From: Helicobacter hepaticus ATCC 51449
GTDB taxonomy: Bacteria; Campylobacterota; Campylobacteria; Campylobacterales; Helicobacteraceae
Direction: 5' to 3'
Assembly: GCF_000007905.1 (NCBI RefSeq)
Contig: NC_004917.1
Coordinates: 496,001 to 560,000 of the forward strand
Length of the DNA stretch: 64,000 bases
Made by a program: the position numbers and the translations under genes. Shown piece by piece: positions 56,958 to 64,000 of the stretch; the stretch's first letter is position 1; every line of letters begins with the position of its first letter. Below the pieces are notes generated by a model. The model was not told where the DNA came from, did no database searches, and saw nothing but the letters and a program-made list of their open reading frames with translations.

Positions 56958-57560
56958 TTAATAACAAGTTTGCCAACGACAATTTTTCTCCTCAATCATT
57001 GTGCCTTTTTCATCATAATGCTTCATCCATTGCTTCTTACCTTTTTTATAGAGTGTTTCATATTGTAACATACCATTTTTATCAAATTCTGCCCTAATGC
57101 CCTCTCGCTCATTATTTTCATAAGTAAAACTCTCTTGCAATACACCAGATTCATAATATTTTTTGCCCTCCCCTTCACGCTTATTAAACTTATATTCTTG
57201 CTCACTCTGCATTTTGCCATTAGGAAAATAAAGTATGCGCTTTCCCTCCTCTTTTCCCTCATTGTAGTAACGCTCTTCTTTAATTGTGCCCTCAAGGTAA
57301 TAAGAACTCACTTTCCCCTCATATTTATCTTTATCATAAGATGCACGAAAAATTACCACACCATTAGGCGCTTTTTTTATTTGAGTGCCACATTTCATCG
57401 TTGTGCCCTTACAATATTGCGTTCTGATGATAGTAGGAGATTTTTTATCGCCTGTATAGGAGATTCTCACATCATATTCTGCCGCATCTGAAGCAAAGGC
57501 AACGCCAAATGCTAACATTTTATATATTAAGATTAAGAATACGACTTTTACCACCTTCAC
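56958..57560 (-). CDS. Exported MORN-repeat protein
   Basis: A 200-aa protein with a signal peptide (cut near residue 23, AFA-SDA) and five to six MORN-type repeats (KDKYEGKVSSYYLEG, GKEEGKRILYFPNGK, KREGEGKKYYESGV, NEREGIRAEFDKNG, GKKQWMKHYDEKG). There are four cysteines in the mature protein, two near each end. It is 21 bp upstream of the MORN lipoprotein gene and shares the repeat type, so the two may have arisen by duplication. The role is unknown. Confidence 0.75.
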   Translation of the reverse strand: MKVVKVVFLILIYKMLAFGVAFASDAAEYDVRISYTGDKKSPTIIRTQYCKGTTMKCGTQIKKAPNGVVIFRASYDKDKYEGKVSSYYLEGTIKEERYYNEGKEEGKRILYFPNGKMQSEQEYKFNKREGEGKKYYESGVLQESFTYENNEREGIRAEFDKNGMLQYETLYKKGKKQWMKHYDEKGTMIEEKNCRWQTCY

Positions 57561-57580
57561 TTTCTCACTCCTTATAGAAT

Positions 57581-58846
57581 CTAACTTTTTAAGCGCACGA
57601 TATTTACACCCAAATGTTGTAACTTGTGTTCAAGTCTTTCATAACCCCTATCAAGATGATAGATTCTATGGATATTGGTTGTGCCCTCACTTACAAGTGA
57701 AGCCACAACCAACGCAGAACTTGCACGCAAATCTGTCGCCATCACATCAGCTCCAAGTAATGGGCTAATGCCTTTAATTGTAGCGTGATTACCCTTGAGC
57801 GAAATATCTGCACCCAATCGCTGCAATTCACTTACGTGCATAAAACGATTTTCAAATAAACGCTCTTCAATCACACTTGTACCCTCACATTGCGTGGCTA
57901 GTGCCATAAATTGTGCTTGCATATCGGTAGGAAATCCGGGATATTCGGTAGTGATGATTTCAAAAGGTTTAAGGCTTTGCGCTGGAAGTAAAGTTAAAGA
58001 ATGCTCGCTTTTATTAAAACCAAAGCCAATTTCCTCTAATTTATCAGTAATAGCGCTAAGATGATTGTTTTCAACATTCTCTAATGTGATAGAAGAATTT
58101 GTAATTGCACCAGCGCAAAGATATGTCCCTGCTTCAATTCTATCGGGTATAACACAAATAGGCGCAAAATTGAGCAATTCTCCACCTGTGCCATAAATAA
58201 TAAGCTCATTTCCCCCAATACCCTCAATTTTTACACCACTTTGAGAGAGAATCTCACATAATTGCACAACTTCAGGTTCTTTTGCAGCATTAATAATATG
58301 TGTTTTGCCTTGTGCTAGGGCAGCTGCCATAATCACATTTTCGCTTCCAGTAACGGTGATTTTATCAAATAAAATATCTGCGCCTTTTAAGCCTCCTTTA
58401 GCTTGAGCAATAATATATCCACCTTTAATTTGAATATCCGCGCCCATTTTTTCCATTGCTTTAATGTGTAAATCCACAGGACGCGCACCAATAGCACACC
58501 CACCGGGCAAACTTACCTCGCAATAGCCAAAACGCGAAAGAAGAGGTCCGAGCACAAGAATAGAGGCGCGCATTTTACGCACAATATCATAAATAGCACG
58601 CGTATGCACAATATTTTCAGCAAGACAAGTGAGTGATGTTGGCTTATGCCAAGTAATATTTACACCCAAATGTTCCAAAAGTTTGGCTAATGTCTTTACA
58701 TCGGCAACATCAGGGAGATTATTAATTGTTACTTCATTTTGACTAAGCAATGTCGCAGCAAGAATAGGTAAGGCAGAATTTTTTGCACCAGAAATACTAA
58801 CGCTACCTTGAAGTGTAGGGCTTTTGGTAATTTGTAAATAATCCAT
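57581..58846 (-). CDS. murA: UDP-N-acetylglucosamine 1-carboxyvinyltransferase
   Basis: A 421-aa enzyme, the first step of peptidoglycan synthesis. The start is at 58846 ([12 protein letters not shown]) with AAGGA upstream; the earlier frame from 58942 overlaps the neighbour. [13 protein letters not shown] near residue 20 binds substrate, and the catalytic Cys is in the [14 protein letters not shown] loop near residue 114 (the fosfomycin target). The [14 protein letters not shown] motif is near the C-terminus. The run murA-HP0647-like-galU-slt-yggT-gltX matches H. pylori. Confidence 0.97.
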   Translation of the reverse strand: MDYLQITKSPTLQGSVSISGAKNSALPILAATLLSQNEVTINNLPDVADVKTLAKLLEHLGVNITWHKPTSLTCLAENIVHTRAIYDIVRKMRASILVLGPLLSRFGYCEVSLPGGCAIGARPVDLHIKAMEKMGADIQIKGGYIIAQAKGGLKGADILFDKITVTGSENVIMAAALAQGKTHIINAAKEPEVVQLCEILSQSGVKIEGIGGNELIIYGTGGELLNFAPICVIPDRIEAGTYLCAGAITNSSITLENVENNHLSAITDKLEEIGFGFNKSEHSLTLLPAQSLKPFEIITTEYPGFPTDMQAQFMALATQCEGTSVIEERLFENRFMHVSELQRLGADISLKGNHATIKGISPLLGADVMATDLRASSALVVASLVSEGTTNIHRIYHLDRGYERLEHKLQHLGVNIVRLKS

Positions 58847-58862
58847 AATGTAAAATCCTTTA

Positions 58863-59270
58863 TTATTTATTCTCTCGTTTTTGCAAAGCTTTGCCAATAG
58901 CTTCTTTGATATTCGCCTTATTTTCAGGATTTGCTTTCTCAAGGTTATCTTGAAAACTCACAACTTCCTCTACTTCCATCAGATTCATATTAGCTGCAAA
59001 TCGCGAAATCATATCAAGCCATAGACTATGCTCACTTGCATCTTGAGGTTGTGTTTTATAATTTTGCAAAAACTTTTCAAATAATGCTTTAAGTTTATCC
59101 TTATCATTAGTCCATTTATCAATCTCATTTGAAAGCACCTTTAAAGAACTTTGTTTAATTGTGGGTTTGTCCTCTTCAAGTGCAATAGCAAAAAGCCCAC
59201 TAAAAATAATAGGTAAGCATAGCAAAAAAAAGCATAACCAACAAATAACATAAAAACTAAGATTAAACAT
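58863..59270 (-). CDS. Membrane-anchored protein of unknown function (HP0647-like)
   Basis: A 135-aa protein with one N-terminal membrane helix (residues 6-31) and a charged helical domain. It lies in the place of H. pylori HP0647 between galU and murA. It overlaps the end of galU by 8 bp. No known domain is visible; the position in a peptidoglycan-related operon suggests an envelope role but this is only context. Confidence 0.7.
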   Translation of the reverse strand: MFNLSFYVICWLCFFLLCLPIIFSGLFAIALEEDKPTIKQSSLKVLSNEIDKWTNDKDKLKALFEKFLQNYKTQPQDASEHSLWLDMISRFAANMNLMEVEEVVSFQDNLEKANPENKANIKEAIGKALQKRENK

Positions 59271-60093
59271 TTGCGTTTAAAGCCTGATAAAAATCTATAG
59301 TTGCTTTAACATAGCCATCAATACTCCCGCAATCATAACGTTTGCCTTGAAACTTATATGCTAATACGCGTCCCTTTTTACTTTGCTCTAAAAGTGCATC
59401 AGTGATTTGAACTTCTCCCTTTTTTCCCGGTTTTGTAACTGCTAGAATGTCAAAAATATCAGGTGTAAGAATATAGCGCCCAATAATGGCAAAATTGCTT
59501 GGAGCTTTATCTATGCTTGGCTTTTCTATCATATTACTCACCTCATATACACCAGATTCTATCTCCTCTCCCTCAATAATGCCATATTTATCCACATCAC
59601 TTCTTTTGACTTCTTCAATAGCGACAATGCAGCATTGATATTTTTTATACAACTCTACCATTTGAGCAAGCACGCCTTTACCTTGTGGGTTAATACATAA
59701 ATCATCAGCGAGAATGACCGCAAAGGCTTCTTTCCCAATGAGATTTTTGCCTTTTAAAATAGCATCTCCTAATCCTTTCATTGCAATTTGGCGCGTATAA
59801 GAAAATGTGCAAGTATCTGTGAGATTGCGAATCTCATTTAATAATTCCTCCTTATCTGTGCCTGATATTTGATGTTCTAACTCATAACTCACATCAAAAT
59901 AATCTTCAATAGCACGCTTACCTCTTCCTGTAACAATACCTATGTTACAACAACCAGATTCTAGAGCTTCTTCTACACCATACTGAATAAGTGGCTTTGT
60001 GAGTATGGGTAACATTTCTTTGGGCATAGCCTTTGTTGCGGGTAAAAATCTTGTGCCATATCCTGCAGCTGGGAAAAGACATTTGTTTATCAT
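59263..60093 (-). CDS. galU: UTP-glucose-1-phosphate uridylyltransferase
   Basis: A 276-aa enzyme that makes UDP-glucose for surface polysaccharides. The N-terminal signature is CLFPAAGYGTRFLPATKAMPKEMLPI; ADDLCINPQGKGVL and VSNMIEKPSIDKAPSN follow, the latter with the glucose-1-phosphate site. GGAG precedes the ATG. It overlaps the HP0647-like gene by 8 bp and lies 12 bp after slt. Confidence 0.96.
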   Translation of the reverse strand: MINKCLFPAAGYGTRFLPATKAMPKEMLPILTKPLIQYGVEEALESGCCNIGIVTGRGKRAIEDYFDVSYELEHQISGTDKEELLNEIRNLTDTCTFSYTRQIAMKGLGDAILKGKNLIGKEAFAVILADDLCINPQGKGVLAQMVELYKKYQCCIVAIEEVKRSDVDKYGIIEGEEIESGVYEVSNMIEKPSIDKAPSNFAIIGRYILTPDIFDILAVTKPGKKGEVQITDALLEQSKKGRVLAYKFQGKRYDCGSIDGYVKATIDFYQALNANV

Positions 60094-60105
60094 AAAATCT
60101 CCTTA

Positions 60106-61734
60106 TTAATTTACAAGTGTTTGTTTTAAATAATTTTCAAGATTGATATTATTCCCAAAGCTTGCTTGATAAACAATATAATTTGCCAATACTCTAAGTC
60201 CATAATCACGAGATTCTTTATAAGGAATAAGCTCCATAGAAAGCCACGGCTCATAATCACGTTTTTTCAAAAAAAGAGTTTTACTCTTAAGTGTGCGACG
60301 TAAAAATCCTGGACCACCATTATAGGCATAAGAAACAAAAAGTGGGTGTTTAAATTCACGTGATAAATCATTAAGATAAAATGTTCCAAATTCAAGTGCA
60401 GTAACGGGGTCAAACATATCTTCTAAGCTGATATTATCACGTTTTAAACTTTTGGCAAAAGGCTGCACATTAAAGGGCATAATCTGCATCATACCAAGCG
60501 CATACGAAGTTGAAACAAGGGCTGGTAAAAGTATGCTTTCTTGCTTAGCAACAGCATAAGTAAAGGCTTTTTCGTGGTCATTTTTCCACTTGATTTTATT
60601 GCTAAAGGGAGTAATAAAATAATGAATTTTAAATCTATTAAGCTGATTAAGCATATAAGCAAAATGTGCGCTTGTATCCTCATAGGCAAAATGCTTACTT
60701 AATTCTTTTAAATCTTTATCGCTTTTAATTTGAGCAAGATTTTCTTTTAAAAGCTGCCATTGAAAAGGGTCTTTAATATCAAATTTGGGTTTTTTAGGCG
60801 AGAGATTCTCTAAATGTGTAACGACTTGATAACTTGGCTCAACGCCGAGTTTTTGATGTGCATAAATCGTATATAAATCTACATTTGTGCTTGCCCCAAG
60901 AGTTTCAAGCACTTTATTATCATTACTCAAACGATATTGCCAAAATAATGAACGATTTTTCTGCATAGGTGTTGTAGCATTTGAATATGAACGTTTAAAG
61001 TATTCAAGTGCTGCTTTTGGCTTTTGGTGTAAAATTTCATTTAGTCCTAACATAAAAAGCGTATAAGAATCTGCTCCTGTGATATTTGCTCCTATAAGGG
61101 ACTTTTTAAACTTATCATAGCTTTTATCCTGTGTAATAATAATGCTTTGAAGCATATTATTAAAAGCTGTATTATTTTCATCAGCAAGCTTTTTAAGTGC
61201 TTGTGGCTTAATATCTTGATTAAGAATCTGTGTGCGCTGATTTGCCCTTAATGCACGATAAATGCTAGCAAAAGTTTGCGCATCACTATTGAGCATACCC
61301 GTAAGAATATTAGGATTGATTAAAATCTCAATGCGTTTTCTAAAAGCTGGGTCATTTTGAAATTTTTTGAGTAAAAAATCTTTGTTTTTTTGTGGCATAG
61401 AAGGAATATTAGCAAGGTTTAATCCAGCTTTAATGCAGGAAAGATCTTGAGTTTTAAGCTTATCAAAACTCAAACGCTGACAATAAAGATTACGTGGAAG
61501 CTCACTTACTTTTCCCTTAGCACTCATAAGACTATCTAGCTTTGAAGTTCTACGAAAAATAAGTTCATAAGCTTTAAGTGCATCTTTAAGGCTCGTTTGC
61601 TCATCAGAGAGAAATTGCCAAATATAAAAATCTCTTGCCAAGCCCTTAGGTTTAGATTTTAAAAAATCAAGCGTAATTTCTGTATGTGCATAACTTAAAA
61701 CACAGCACAAAAACAATAATACAAATACTCTCAT
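60106..61734 (-). CDS. slt: Soluble lytic murein transglycosylase
   Basis: A 542-aa periplasmic enzyme that cuts the glycan strands of peptidoglycan. It has a signal peptide (cut near residue 16) and a long alpha-superhelical U-domain. The family 1A lysozyme-like domain is at about residues 390-520: AVAKQESILLP with the catalytic Glu, SYALGMMQIMP, and YAYNGGPGFLRRTL. It lies in the murA-galU block. Confidence 0.93.
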   Translation of the reverse strand: MRVFVLLFLCCVLSYAHTEITLDFLKSKPKGLARDFYIWQFLSDEQTSLKDALKAYELIFRRTSKLDSLMSAKGKVSELPRNLYCQRLSFDKLKTQDLSCIKAGLNLANIPSMPQKNKDFLLKKFQNDPAFRKRIEILINPNILTGMLNSDAQTFASIYRALRANQRTQILNQDIKPQALKKLADENNTAFNNMLQSIIITQDKSYDKFKKSLIGANITGADSYTLFMLGLNEILHQKPKAALEYFKRSYSNATTPMQKNRSLFWQYRLSNDNKVLETLGASTNVDLYTIYAHQKLGVEPSYQVVTHLENLSPKKPKFDIKDPFQWQLLKENLAQIKSDKDLKELSKHFAYEDTSAHFAYMLNQLNRFKIHYFITPFSNKIKWKNDHEKAFTYAVAKQESILLPALVSTSYALGMMQIMPFNVQPFAKSLKRDNISLEDMFDPVTALEFGTFYLNDLSREFKHPLFVSYAYNGGPGFLRRTLKSKTLFLKKRDYEPWLSMELIPYKESRDYGLRVLANYIVYQASFGNNINLENYLKQTLVN

Positions 61735-61755
61735 AACTTTCTCCCCTTGTGTTTG

Positions 61756-62055
61756 CTAGATACTAAGTCTTGCTGCATATTGCATAAGAATCTGCACGAG
61801 AGATAAATCAATAAATTTAAGCACTACTGCCGCAATTAAGGGAGAAAAATCTATACCATTAATAGTTGTTGGTATGATTGAACGTATTTTTGCATAAAAT
61901 GGTTGGGTAAGGCGGTTAAGCACTTGCACAATAGGGTTAAAAGGGTCAGGACGCACCCAACTTATAAGTGCAGCAATGACAATAATCCACACATAGAGAT
62001 TTATCAGCATACTCACAATCGTAGCTACTGCGCTTAAAAATGTGCCTAAAACCAT
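61756..62055 (-). CDS. YggT family membrane protein
   Basis: A 99-aa protein with a hydrophobic helix at each end and the family motif ISWVRPDPFNPIVQVLNRLTQPFYAKIR in the middle. YggT proteins are linked to membrane and division-site functions in some bacteria. It is preceded by AAGGAAGG and lies between slt and gltX, as in H. pylori. Confidence 0.85.
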   Translation of the reverse strand: MVLGTFLSAVATIVSMLINLYVWIIVIAALISWVRPDPFNPIVQVLNRLTQPFYAKIRSIIPTTINGIDFSPLIAAVVLKFIDLSLVQILMQYAARLSI

Positions 62056-62080
62056 TCCTTTATTCCTTCCTTAATTGGAT

Positions 62081-63406
62081 TTACTTGCTTAAACGCACAA
62101 TATCACGCAAGAAAAAGCGCAAATATGGATAGATTTCACTCAACTCTAAACCTTGAGTTTGCCCCGTAAGAAGTATCCGTAAAGGTTTAAAAAACTTTTT
62201 ACCCTTAAGAGAGCTTTTTGCCATAAGTGCATTTTTAAATGTGTCATAGTCATTTAAAGATTCATCATAAGATTCTATCATTTGATGCAAAATATCATAG
62301 AGAATTTTACACTCATTTTCAAAATTTTCACCCTCTTCATTTTGGGCAATACATTTTGGGCTAAAAATACGTTCTATTTTAGAGCGAATCTCATTTAAAG
62401 TGCTTGCCTCTTGCAAATGTAGTTTTCCAAGTGCGCCTATGGAGCTATCTTTGCTATCAAGCAAAAGAGCAAATTCTTGTTCATTGAGCATTTTGAGATG
62501 CTCTCTATTCAAAAAACGAAGTCTTTTAATATCAAATTTTACAGGCGATTTGGCAATATTTTTAATATCAAACCAATTATAAGCGTCTTGAAGTTTAAAT
62601 ACTTCTGTAGGTGTGTGATTTCCCATTGAAATAAGATAATTCATAATAGCTTGAGGTAAAAACCCCTCTTCAAGTAACCAAGCTACTGATGAAGCATTAT
62701 CGCGTTTGCTCATTTTACTCCCACTCTCTCCAAGTATAATAGGCAAATGCGCGTATCCTAATACCTTATCATAACCTAAAGCACGATGAATAAGAATCTG
62801 ACGAGGTGTGTTACTTACGTGGTCTTCGCCACGCACAATAAAACTTATATCATAGAGCATATCATCAATTGCGCAGGCAAAATTGTATGTAGGAATACCA
62901 TCTTCTTTTAAAATTACAAAACTATCTATTTCGTGTGCCTCAAAACGCAATGTGCCTTTGATGGCATCTTCAAAACTAATAGCCTCACTTGCTCCTCGAA
63001 TACGCACCACAGGCTTAGTGTTACTTGATTTTTCAATTTCTGCCCAAGAAGGATCATAACGAAAAGGTTTTTTTTGTTCTTTTGCCTCAAGTCGTTTGGA
63101 TTCTAAAAACTCTTTAGAACAATAACAATAAAAAGCCAAATCCTTTGAGATAAGATGCTGTGCAAGCTGACGATGACGTTCAAAATTGCTACTTTGATAA
63201 ACAAGATTATCCCATAATAAACCAAAAAGATTGAGTAAATTAAGAATCTCTTTGTCTTTATCTACAATATTACGCGCAATATCTGTATCCTCAATACGAA
63301 TTAAAAATTTTTGATTTTGCTGCTTGGCTATGATGTAATTAAAAATGGCAGCTCTTAGATTCCCAATGTGCATATCACCCGTAGGAGATGGAGCAAAACG
63401 TAGCAT
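62081..63406 (-). CDS. gltX: Glutamyl-tRNA synthetase, probably the GluRS2 (tRNA-Gln charging) type
   Basis: A 441-aa class I synthetase. The HIGH-type motif reads HIGN (FAPSPTGDMHIGNLRAAIF), a zinc-like CYCSKEF segment is near residue 96, and the KMSKR loop is SKMSKRDNASS near residue 232. H. pylori has two GltX enzymes; the one in this slt/galU context (HP0643 from memory) charges tRNA-Gln with Glu for later amidation. I infer the same role here from location. It overlaps the flagellin-like gene by one base. Confidence 0.9.
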   Translation of the reverse strand: MLRFAPSPTGDMHIGNLRAAIFNYIIAKQQNQKFLIRIEDTDIARNIVDKDKEILNLLNLFGLLWDNLVYQSSNFERHRQLAQHLISKDLAFYCYCSKEFLESKRLEAKEQKKPFRYDPSWAEIEKSSNTKPVVRIRGASEAISFEDAIKGTLRFEAHEIDSFVILKEDGIPTYNFACAIDDMLYDISFIVRGEDHVSNTPRQILIHRALGYDKVLGYAHLPIILGESGSKMSKRDNASSVAWLLEEGFLPQAIMNYLISMGNHTPTEVFKLQDAYNWFDIKNIAKSPVKFDIKRLRFLNREHLKMLNEQEFALLLDSKDSSIGALGKLHLQEASTLNEIRSKIERIFSPKCIAQNEEGENFENECKILYDILHQMIESYDESLNDYDTFKNALMAKSSLKGKKFFKPLRILLTGQTQGLELSEIYPYLRFFLRDIVRLSK

Positions 63407-63975
63407 TATCTTCCTTTAAACATTTGAGTAAATGCTTGCGGATTAAACTCCTCAAAATTATAACCATTCTCTTGCTTAGGATTTGTAGGTTCTATCAGAG
63501 CTTCGCTTAAATCAAGGAGCATTTGAGTGATTTCATTTGTTTTTTCCTCTACATAAGAGATAAACGAATCCATAGGGGTGTTTGCGCAAGATGGTGTATG
63601 TGATGTACTTTCACAAAGCGACATAGGATTATCAATCGTGATAGTATAAGTTTTTGTATTTAAATGCGTATGTAGCTGCGTATCAAAAAGTTTAACACCC
63701 ATAAATGAAGTATTATTTATAATTTCCTGCATAGCACTTTTAACTTGAGCAATTTGTATATCTTGACTTTGAATATCTACACTTTGAGCAAGCTTGAGGA
63801 GCTTTTTAAGAGCAATAGAGGCACTTTGGAGCGCACCTATAAATTCATTTGCACCTTTAATATCCTCACTGAATCTATGGATAGCTCTCGCACTTTGGGC
63901 AGACATAGGTTGTCCCATTTCATCAGTAAATTGTGCGTTTATATGTCTCTGCAGAGTAGATAAAATATCTTGCAT
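63406..63975 (-). CDS. Flagellin-like/helical protein of unknown role
   Basis: A 189-aa protein. The start is placed at 63975 (MQDILSTLQRH), with GAGG about 8 nt before it. The middle of the protein (QSASIALKKLLKLAQSVD... IQIAQVKSAMQEIINNTSFMGVKLFDTQL) has the look of the flagellin N-terminal D0/D1 helix, with the N-T-x-F-x-G-x-K-L-F motif of flagellins. It is far shorter than a flagellin and the C-terminal half is unrelated. Stop and start codons of this gene and gltX overlap (TAATG). Confidence 0.55.
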   Translation of the reverse strand: MQDILSTLQRHINAQFTDEMGQPMSAQSARAIHRFSEDIKGANEFIGALQSASIALKKLLKLAQSVDIQSQDIQIAQVKSAMQEIINNTSFMGVKLFDTQLHTHLNTKTYTITIDNPMSLCESTSHTPSCANTPMDSFISYVEEKTNEITQMLLDLSEALIEPTNPKQENGYNFEEFNPQAFTQMFKGR

Positions 63976-64000
63976 TTTTAACCTCATCACATTTTAGAGT

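Overview
The window is a 64 kb piece of an AT-rich epsilonproteobacterial (Campylobacterota) chromosome. Gene families and gene order point to an enterohepatic Helicobacter, most like H. hepaticus; the species cannot be proved from this sequence alone. The indicators are the four-subunit pyruvate:ferredoxin oxidoreductase (porCDAB), a Hof-family outer membrane porin, NifU/NifS as the housekeeping Fe-S system, a Csd4-type cell-shape carboxypeptidase, and blocks that match H. pylori order from memory (murJ-cysS; pyrB/lipoprotein/tlyA/ribF; rnr-holA-rpsF-ssb-rpsR; tig-clpP-def-comM; murA/HP0647-like/galU/slt/yggT/gltX). No rRNA, tRNA, CRISPR array, insertion sequence or phage gene was seen.

Layout. 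0-11.6 kb: envelope and biosynthesis genes (partial FapA-like gene, murJ, cysS, ribF/tlyA/lipoprotein, pyrB, Hof porin, cdsA-dxr, small outer membrane protein). 11.7-20.9 kb: thrC, then a tight run purE-DUF3972-DUF89-glyQ-M99 carboxypeptidase-phosphoesterase-rnr. 20.9-26.7 kb: a decayed secreted-protein gene, holA, rpsF-ssb-rpsR, an MMPL-type membrane protein and a DUF268 methyltransferase carrying an 11-G tract. 26.7-33.2 kb (minus strand): rpsO, a broken exported-protein gene, rpoD, and the porCDAB operon. 33.2-39.4 kb: an accessory island of small acidic proteins, including two paralogous Imm59-like immunity proteins, a split gene, a two-TM coiled protein, an ankyrin-like protein and several gene fragments. 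39.4-48.3 kb: trpS, an ankyrin lipoprotein, glnA, small redox/CoA-binding genes, nifU, nifS, fliI. 48.3-53.8 kb: tig-clpP-GGDEF-like-def-comM-csoR. 53.8-57.6 kb: sirtuin, a visibly AT-rich CrtI/RetSat-like oxidoreductase and two MORN-repeat proteins. 57.6-64 kb: murA to gltX2 and a flagellin-like protein, all on the minus strand.

How the genes work together. Much of the window builds the cell envelope: lipid II flipping (MurJ), UDP-GlcNAc enolpyruvyl transfer (MurA), peptidoglycan trimming (Slt, Csd4-like), phospholipid and isoprenoid precursors (CdsA, Dxr), UDP-glucose (GalU) and porins. Central metabolism is represented by PorCDAB, GlnA, PyrB, PurE and ThrC. Variable expression is indicated by an 11-bp poly-G tract inside the methyltransferase frame (currently in frame, so ON) and a 13-bp poly-A tract just upstream of the promoter of the small outer membrane protein. 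The island at 33.2-39.4 kb is the least explained part: it looks like a store of orphan immunity-type genes with no recognisable toxin. No stretch over 300 bp is without a gene or a recognisable gene remnant; the two largest non-ORF stretches (20.9-21.3 and 27.1-27.9 kb) are pseudogenes.
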